Of a stretch of DNA of 10,293 nucleotides, positions 6,591 to 10,293 are shown one piece after another. This stretch comes from UBA5336 sp964625835 (GTDB lineage Bacteria; Pseudomonadota; Alphaproteobacteria; Caulobacterales; Hyphomonadaceae): assembly GCA_964625835.1 (NCBI GenBank), contig CAZVES010000094.1, positions 1 to 10,293 on the forward strand. Reading direction: 5' to 3'. The stretch's first letter is position 1, and every line of letters begins with the position of its first letter. The notes below the pieces were generated by a model, which saw only the letters and a list, made by a program, of their open reading frames with translations, made no database searches and was not told the DNA's origin. The translations under genes and the position numbers were made by a program.

Positions 6591-7575
6591 CGGATTGGGA
6601 CATTGAGAAACCGCGCCCCGCGTTCAGGGCTGCGATGGCCGCATGGTACTCGCGCTCAAGCTTGTCGACATACTCAGCAGTCGACATCCGGGTCTTGATG
6701 GCTCCAATGCCCTGGCCGGAGCCCCAGATGTCCTTCCAGGCCTTCGCCTCGGTGTTGCCGCCCGACCCGAAATTCATTTTTGACGGATCGCTCTCGGGCA
6801 GGTTGTCGGGGTCAAGCCCTGCATTCTCTATTGAGCCGCGCAAATAGTTGCCGTGCACGCCCGTAAAGAGGTTTGTGTAGACAATGTCATCAGCCGAGCT
6901 CTCTACGATGCCATCCTTGTAGCCATCATTGGCATTGGCCTCATGGCACGAGATGAATGCCGAGCCGATGTAGCCAAGGTCTGCGCCCATGGCGAGCGCA
7001 GCAGCCACCGCCCCGCCATTGGCGATGGAACCTGAAAGGGCGATCGGCCCATCGAAGAACTCTCGCAACTCCTGCACCAGGGCGAAGGGCGACATGGAGC
7101 CGGCGTGTCCGCCAGCACCCGTGCAAACCGGGATCAGGCCATCGGCTCCCTTTTCAAGCGCCTTCTTCGCGAAACGAACATTGATCACGTCATGAAGCAC
7201 GACGCCGCCATAGGAGTGGATAGCATCATTTACCTCTGGAACCGCACCCAGAGACGTGATCACCACGGGCACCTTGTACTTCACGCACATCTCCACATCG
7301 TGCATAAGGCGGTTGTTGGACTTGTGCACGATCTGGTTCACGGCAAAGGGCGCTGCCGGCCGGTCGGGATTCTTTTCGCTGTATTCGGCGAGTTCCGTTG
7401 TGATCCGGTCCAGCCACTCATCCAGCATGCTCTCTGGCCGTGCATTCAGCGCAGGGAAGCTGCCGACAATTCCCGCCTTGCACTGGGCGATGACCAAGTC
7501 AGGATTGGAGATGATGAACAAGGGGCTCCCGATGACCGGGATGCGAAGGTTCTGGAGAATGGGGGGCAGCGCCAT
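6577..7575 (-). CDS. Nitronate monooxygenase family protein (2-nitropropane dioxygenase-like, FMN TIM barrel)
   Basis: The 332-residue protein begins MALPPILQNLRIPVIGSPLF; AGGA (7583-7586) lies 7 nt before the ATG at 7575, so I prefer this to the frame's upstream start at 7635. Family marks: GSPLF and the AGIVGSFPALNAR loop near the N-terminus; GAGGHAG at 153-159 with His157, the position of the catalytic His in this group; SGSIANGGAVAAALAMGAD (181-199), followed by IGSAF, the FMN phosphate-binding end of the barrel. Such enzymes oxidise alkyl nitronates, for example propionate-3-nitronate, to aldehydes or ketones with O2. Others in the same family are NAD(P)H:quinone reductases or enoyl reductases, so the reaction is uncertain. 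The enzyme is cytosolic. It is divergent from the methylmalonyl-CoA mutase genes and probably co-transcribed with the small membrane ORF overlapping its 3' end. Confidence 0.88.
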   Translation of the reverse strand: MALPPILQNLRIPVIGSPLFIISNPDLVIAQCKAGIVGSFPALNARPESMLDEWLDRITTELAEYSEKNPDRPAAPFAVNQIVHKSNNRLMHDVEMCVKYKVPVVITSLGAVPEVNDAIHSYGGVVLHDVINVRFAKKALEKGADGLIPVCTGAGGHAGSMSPFALVQELREFFDGPIALSGSIANGGAVAAALAMGADLGYIGSAFISCHEANANDGYKDGIVESSADDIVYTNLFTGVHGNYLRGSIENAGLDPDNLPESDPSKMNFGSGGNTEAKAWKDIWGSGQGIGAIKTRMSTAEYVDKLEREYHAAIAALNAGRGFSMSQSVAAE

Positions 7576-7582
7576 GGTATTT

Positions 7583-7587
7583 TCCTG
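7583..7587 (-). promoter_or_regulatory. Ribosome binding site fixing the nitronate monooxygenase start
   Basis: On the minus strand CAGGA precedes the ATG at 7575 by 7 nt. It supports the 332-residue protein over a 20-residue longer form whose extra N-terminus is not family-like. Confidence 0.75.
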
Positions 7588-7607
7588 TCCGGCTTGGTCT
7601 CTGAAAA

Positions 7608-7635
7608 CAATTAAAGGGATCAGTCGCGCCAACAA
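7608..7635 (-). promoter_or_regulatory. Weak sigma70-like promoter candidate for the nitronate monooxygenase gene
   Basis: On the minus strand TTGTTG (7635-7630) and TAATTG (7613-7608) are separated by 16 bp and sit 33-60 bp before the ATG at 7575. The -35 element is fair and the -10 element weak. Position is reasonable, but AT-rich chance matches of this quality are common. Confidence 0.25.
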
Positions 7636-7684
7636 GCTCTGACGCTAGGGCAGGTGGCCTGAGGCACTGCGCCGTCGTGCCAGT

Positions 7685-7747
7685 GCGGCATTCCCGTTGA
7701 AAATAAGTGCGGCAATCGCGTAACGGCGAGTTCACAAACATTGCCGC
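7685..7747. repeat. Three GCGGCAWT elements (two direct, one inverted) upstream of mutA
   Basis: GCGGCATT at 7685-7692 and GCGGCAAT at 7709-7716 are direct copies with starts 24 bp apart; each is preceded by AGT and their similarity continues as T-C-x-CG. ATTGCCGC at 7740-7747 is a perfect inverted copy of the second. All three lie in the 191-bp divergent spacer between the nitronate monooxygenase and mutase genes, close to the mutA start, where an operator would be expected. No known regulator motif is recognised; the role is inferred from arrangement. Confidence 0.4.
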
Positions 7748-7766
7748 TTCGATCTACATGGGACCC

Positions 7767-9701
7767 ATGACTGATACACTTTCCTTTTCAGAGGTCTTCG
7801 AGCCCTCCAGCGAAACGGACTGGCGGCAAGCCGTCGAAAGAGCCCTGAGAGGCAGGGGCCCCGAAGCGCTCGAGTCGCGCAGCCCGGGCGGACCTGTCGT
7901 GCGCCCCCTTTACCGTGAAACCGACGCAACGTCAGCGAGCGATCCGCTGGGCTACCCCGGCACCGCGCCTTTCATTCGCGGCCCGAAGGCCCAGCGCGAC
8001 CCCTATCTGCCATGGGATATCCGCCAGACGTTCACCCATCCGGATGCCGGGACGACCAATGCTGAAATCCTGCGAGACTTGGAGCGCGGTGTGAGTTCGG
8101 TGGAGCTGAAACTCGATTGCACCGGACAGTCGGGGGTCTCGCTCTGCGATGCAGACGACTTCGCGGCGGCGCTTGAAGGCGTTCACGCAGACATCGCGCC
8201 CATCGCGCTTGACCATGGCGGCGGGACAGGCACCCGCGCTGCGGCTCTCCTGGCACTTTGGGCCGAAGGTCAGGACAATGCCAAGGCCTTCCATCTCGAT
8301 TTCAACATCGACCCCCTTGGCAGCTTCGCTCGCCTCGGACTGGTCGAAGGCGGACTGGACACGGCGTTCAGGCGACTGGCCGCACTCAACGACTCGCTCT
8401 CCCTGCGCTTCCCCCTCGCAAGGACGATCCGGATCGACTCCAGAATGGTGCGCGAGGCCGGCGGATCGATCGAACAGGAACTGGCCGCAGGCATCGCCTC
8501 GGCGATCGACACGGTGCGCCGTCTGGATGCTGTTGGCGTGCCAGCTGATCGTGTCGTGCCGCGAATCGTCTTCGCCTTCGCAACGTCTGCGAATTACGGG
8601 CTGGAAATCGCAAAGCTTCGCGCAGCCCGGCGGCTTTGGGCACGGTGCCTGGAAATCCTCGGCGTCGAGGCCCGGCCCATGGTGATCCAGGCCAGCACTG
8701 CAGGGGCGATGCTGACCCGCTACGATCCATGGGTGAACATGTTGCGAGGTGCGGCAGCCTGCTTTGCCGGCGGGGTTGGCGGCGCGGATATTGTTTCGGT
8801 CACTCCTTTCAATGCTCCCCTTGGCACGCCTGACGAGCTTGGCCGGCGCGTGGCGCGCAACACCCAGATCATCGCCCAGGAAGAAAGCCACCTCGGCAAG
8901 GTGGCCGATCCGGCAGGCGGGGCATGGTTCACCGAGAGCCTGACACAAGAGTTGGCGGAGGCCGCATGGGCCCTGTTTCAGGAGATCGAGTCCGAAGGTG
9001 GCTATGGCGCGAGCCTGATGGCGGACGCCTTCCAGGCCCGCGTGGCCGAGACACGCACGGCCCAGCGCAAGGCATTCGCCAAACGCAAGGCACCGATTAC
9101 GGGCGTCAGCGAGTTTCCGCTTCTCGATGAAATCTCTGCACCGGTTGCCGAGGTGGACTTCGACCGCCCGCGCGAGGGCGTTTCGGACGCTGGCCTCAAG
9201 GCCATGGTGCCAGGCTACAGGGCCGATGGTGGAGACGACAGCGAAGCCGAGCCCTTCTGGCCGATCCGCTGGGCCGAGCCTTTCGAGCGGCTGAGGGACC
9301 ATGCTGCGATGCGCGAGGCGAAGACCGGCAAGCGCCCGGCCATCTTCCTCGCCACGCTCGGCCCTCTCGCCGAACACACGGCACGGGTGGATTTCGCGCG
9401 CAATTTCTTCGCCGCGGGCGGGATCGAGGCGAAGGCCGCACCCGTTCCGCCTGGGAATGTCGCGGGGCTTGTCGCCGCATGGAAAGCGTCCGGCTGCGCC
9501 CTCGCTGTGATGTGCGGATCCGATGACCGCTATGCAGCGGAAGCCGCAACAGCGGCGGAGGCGCTGAAAGAGGCGGGCGTCCAGCGGCTCTACCTTGCCG
9601 GTCGCCACGAGGCGGAAGGCATCGACAGCCTGATCCACATCGGCGTCGATGTGGTCGCTGCGCTGGAACTGGCCCATGCAGAACTGGGGATTGGGGAATG
9701 A
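7767..9701 (+). CDS. mutA: Methylmalonyl-CoA mutase small (beta) subunit
   Basis: The 644-residue protein has the methylmalonyl-CoA mutase TIM-barrel pattern over most of its length: LPWDIRQTFTHPDAGTTNAEILRDL near the start (compare RPWTIRQY in mutB), ATSANYGLEIAKLRAARRLWA in the middle, and the VTPFNAPLGTPDELGRRVARNTQ and GKVADPAGGAWF segments. A C-terminal flavodoxin-like domain follows (about 520-644), but the cobalamin lower-ligand motif DxHxxG is absent; the site reads ATLGPLAEHTARV (529-541). This matches the known non-catalytic subunit of the heterodimer, which stabilises the B12-binding partner. The ATG at 7767 is preferred (GGGA just upstream); an ATG at 7758 and a GTG at 7707 are in frame but lack a ribosome site. 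The stop overlaps mutB by ATGA, so equal synthesis is expected. Confidence 0.93.
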   Translation: MTDTLSFSEVFEPSSETDWRQAVERALRGRGPEALESRSPGGPVVRPLYRETDATSASDPLGYPGTAPFIRGPKAQRDPYLPWDIRQTFTHPDAGTTNAEILRDLERGVSSVELKLDCTGQSGVSLCDADDFAAALEGVHADIAPIALDHGGGTGTRAAALLALWAEGQDNAKAFHLDFNIDPLGSFARLGLVEGGLDTAFRRLAALNDSLSLRFPLARTIRIDSRMVREAGGSIEQELAAGIASAIDTVRRLDAVGVPADRVVPRIVFAFATSANYGLEIAKLRAARRLWARCLEILGVEARPMVIQASTAGAMLTRYDPWVNMLRGAAACFAGGVGGADIVSVTPFNAPLGTPDELGRRVARNTQIIAQEESHLGKVADPAGGAWFTESLTQELAEAAWALFQEIESEGGYGASLMADAFQARVAETRTAQRKAFAKRKAPITGVSEFPLLDEISAPVAEVDFDRPREGVSDAGLKAMVPGYRADGGDDSEAEPFWPIRWAEPFERLRDHAAMREAKTGKRPAIFLATLGPLAEHTARVDFARNFFAAGGIEAKAAPVPPGNVAGLVAAWKASGCALAVMCGSDDRYAAEAATAAEALKEAGVQRLYLAGRHEAEGIDSLIHIGVDVVAALELAHAELGIGE

Positions 9702-10293
9702 GCAGTTTTCCGAACTTTGCCAAGCAAGCCTTTCAAACACCGAAGACGGCTTCGAGCCCTGCCGCTGATGGTTGCTGGAACACGCCGGAAGGCATCGCGG
9801 TCAAGCCGGCCTACAGCGCCGCCGACAGTGCGGGCCTCGACTGGCTCGATGACTTTCCGGGCCTGCCCCCCTTTGGCCGTGGCCCCTACCCCACGATGTA
9901 CACCCAGCGGCCCTGGACCATCCGGCAATATGCCGGCTTTTCTACCGCAGAGGACTCCAATGCCTTCTACCGACGCAACCTTGCGGCCGGCCAGAAGGGC
10001 CTTTCGGTCGCCTTCGACCTCGCCACCCATCGCGGCTACGATTCCGATCACCCGCGCGTGATGGGCGATGTTGGCATGGCCGGCGTGGCGATCGACTCCA
10101 TCTATGACATGCGCACGCTGTTCTCTGGCATTCCGCTGGACCAGATGTCGGTGTCCATGACCATGAACGGCGCAGTGCTGCCGGTCATGGCGCTCTACAT
10201 TGTGGCCGCTGAGGAACAGGGCGTATCGCCAGGCAAGCTGGCCGGGACCATCCAGAACGACATCCTCAAGGAGTTCATGGTCCGCAACACCTA
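9698..10293 (+). CDS. mutB: Methylmalonyl-CoA mutase large (alpha, catalytic) subunit, 3' end outside window
   Basis: The frame starts at the ATG of the ATGA overlap with mutA and stays open to the right edge, giving 198 complete residues. GGGGA lies just before the start. The substrate-binding stretch is unmistakable: GPYPTMYTQRPWTIRQYAGF (62-81), containing Tyr64, Arg71, Arg76 and Tyr78, the last corresponding to the catalytic Tyr89 of the Propionibacterium enzyme. GLSVAFDLATHRGYDSDHPR (101-120) and SVSMTMNGAVLPVMALYIVA (151-170) are near-invariant in catalytic subunits. With adenosylcobalamin, bound by a C-terminal domain beyond the window, the enzyme interconverts (R)-methylmalonyl-CoA and succinyl-CoA. 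It is the last step by which propionyl-CoA from odd-chain fatty acids, Val, Ile and Met enters the TCA cycle. Partners such as meaB are not in the window. Confidence 0.96.
   Translation, partial: MSSFPNFAKQAFQTPKTASSPAADGCWNTPEGIAVKPAYSAADSAGLDWLDDFPGLPPFGRGPYPTMYTQRPWTIRQYAGFSTAEDSNAFYRRNLAAGQKGLSVAFDLATHRGYDSDHPRVMGDVGMAGVAIDSIYDMRTLFSGIPLDQMSVSMTMNGAVLPVMALYIVAAEEQGVSPGKLAGTIQNDILKEFMVRNT

Noticed and set aside
7576..7635. Upstream start at 7635 for the nitronate monooxygenase
   Set aside because: The family N-terminus begins at the ATG at 7575, which has a well-spaced AGGA.
7707..7766. GTG start at 7707 for mutA
   Set aside because: The extra 20 residues are not family-like, there is no ribosome site, and this stretch carries the repeat elements. 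7767 (or 7758) is better.
7932..9740. 602-codon open frame on the minus strand opposite mutA
   Set aside because: It is antisense to a clear full-length methylmalonyl-CoA mutase subunit, is rich in Arg, Cys, Pro and His as GC-rich shadow frames are, and shows no recognisable domain.
1..10293. CRISPR arrays, tRNA/rRNA genes, insertion sequences, toxin-antitoxin or defence operons
   Set aside because: I looked on both strands and found no regular repeat-spacer pattern, cloverleaf-like stretch, transposase or defence-type domain.

Overview
The window looks like a chromosomal segment of a GC-rich alphaproteobacterium. This is inferred from the PleC/DivJ/PdhS-like histidine kinase core, the Cys-containing TonB-C domain typical of that class, codon use strongly biased to G/C in the third position, and tight ATGA gene overlaps. 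I cannot name a genus. Most of it reads as ordinary housekeeping and metabolic DNA. I see no CRISPR array, RNA gene or insertion sequence. A run of exactly 100 Ns (5190-5289) marks an assembly gap, so the two halves need not be adjacent in the genome.

Left part (1-5189). The C-terminal part of an M28-family zinc aminopeptidase runs off the left edge. It is followed after 4 bp by rlmJ (23S rRNA m6A2030 methyltransferase, GTG start). rlmJ converges on a membrane-bound PAS/HisKA/HATPase sensor kinase on the minus strand; the two genes share one CTAG tetranucleotide as their stop codons. The kinase is divergent, across 64 bp, from a two-gene operon: an amine-oxidase-type flavoprotein translationally coupled (ATGA) to a hot-dog-fold thioesterase of the THEM6 type. 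The thioesterase is cut by the gap.

Middle part (5290-6590). A small minus-strand protein with a Gly-rich N-terminus, a coiled coil and C-terminal membrane helices resembles phage holin-like proteins. It is divergent from a small lipoprotein carrying a TonB C-terminal domain. That gene converges, 7 bp apart, on a minus-strand pair: a nitronate monooxygenase-family enzyme and a small two-helix membrane protein that overlaps its 3' end.

Right part (6577-10293). The nitronate monooxygenase gene is divergent, across about 190 bp, from the methylmalonyl-CoA mutase genes. These are mutA (non-catalytic small subunit, degenerate B12 domain) overlapping by ATGA with mutB (catalytic subunit, cut by the right edge). 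Together they convert methylmalonyl-CoA to succinyl-CoA and so feed propionyl-CoA carbon into the TCA cycle. The divergent spacer holds three copies of an 8-bp GCGGCAWT element, two direct and one inverted, which is a plausible operator.

The points most worth following up are the coupled flavoprotein/thioesterase pair of unknown pathway, the repeat elements upstream of mutA, the small overlapping membrane ORF, and the isolated phage-like gene beside the gap. None is convincing evidence of a wholly new system.
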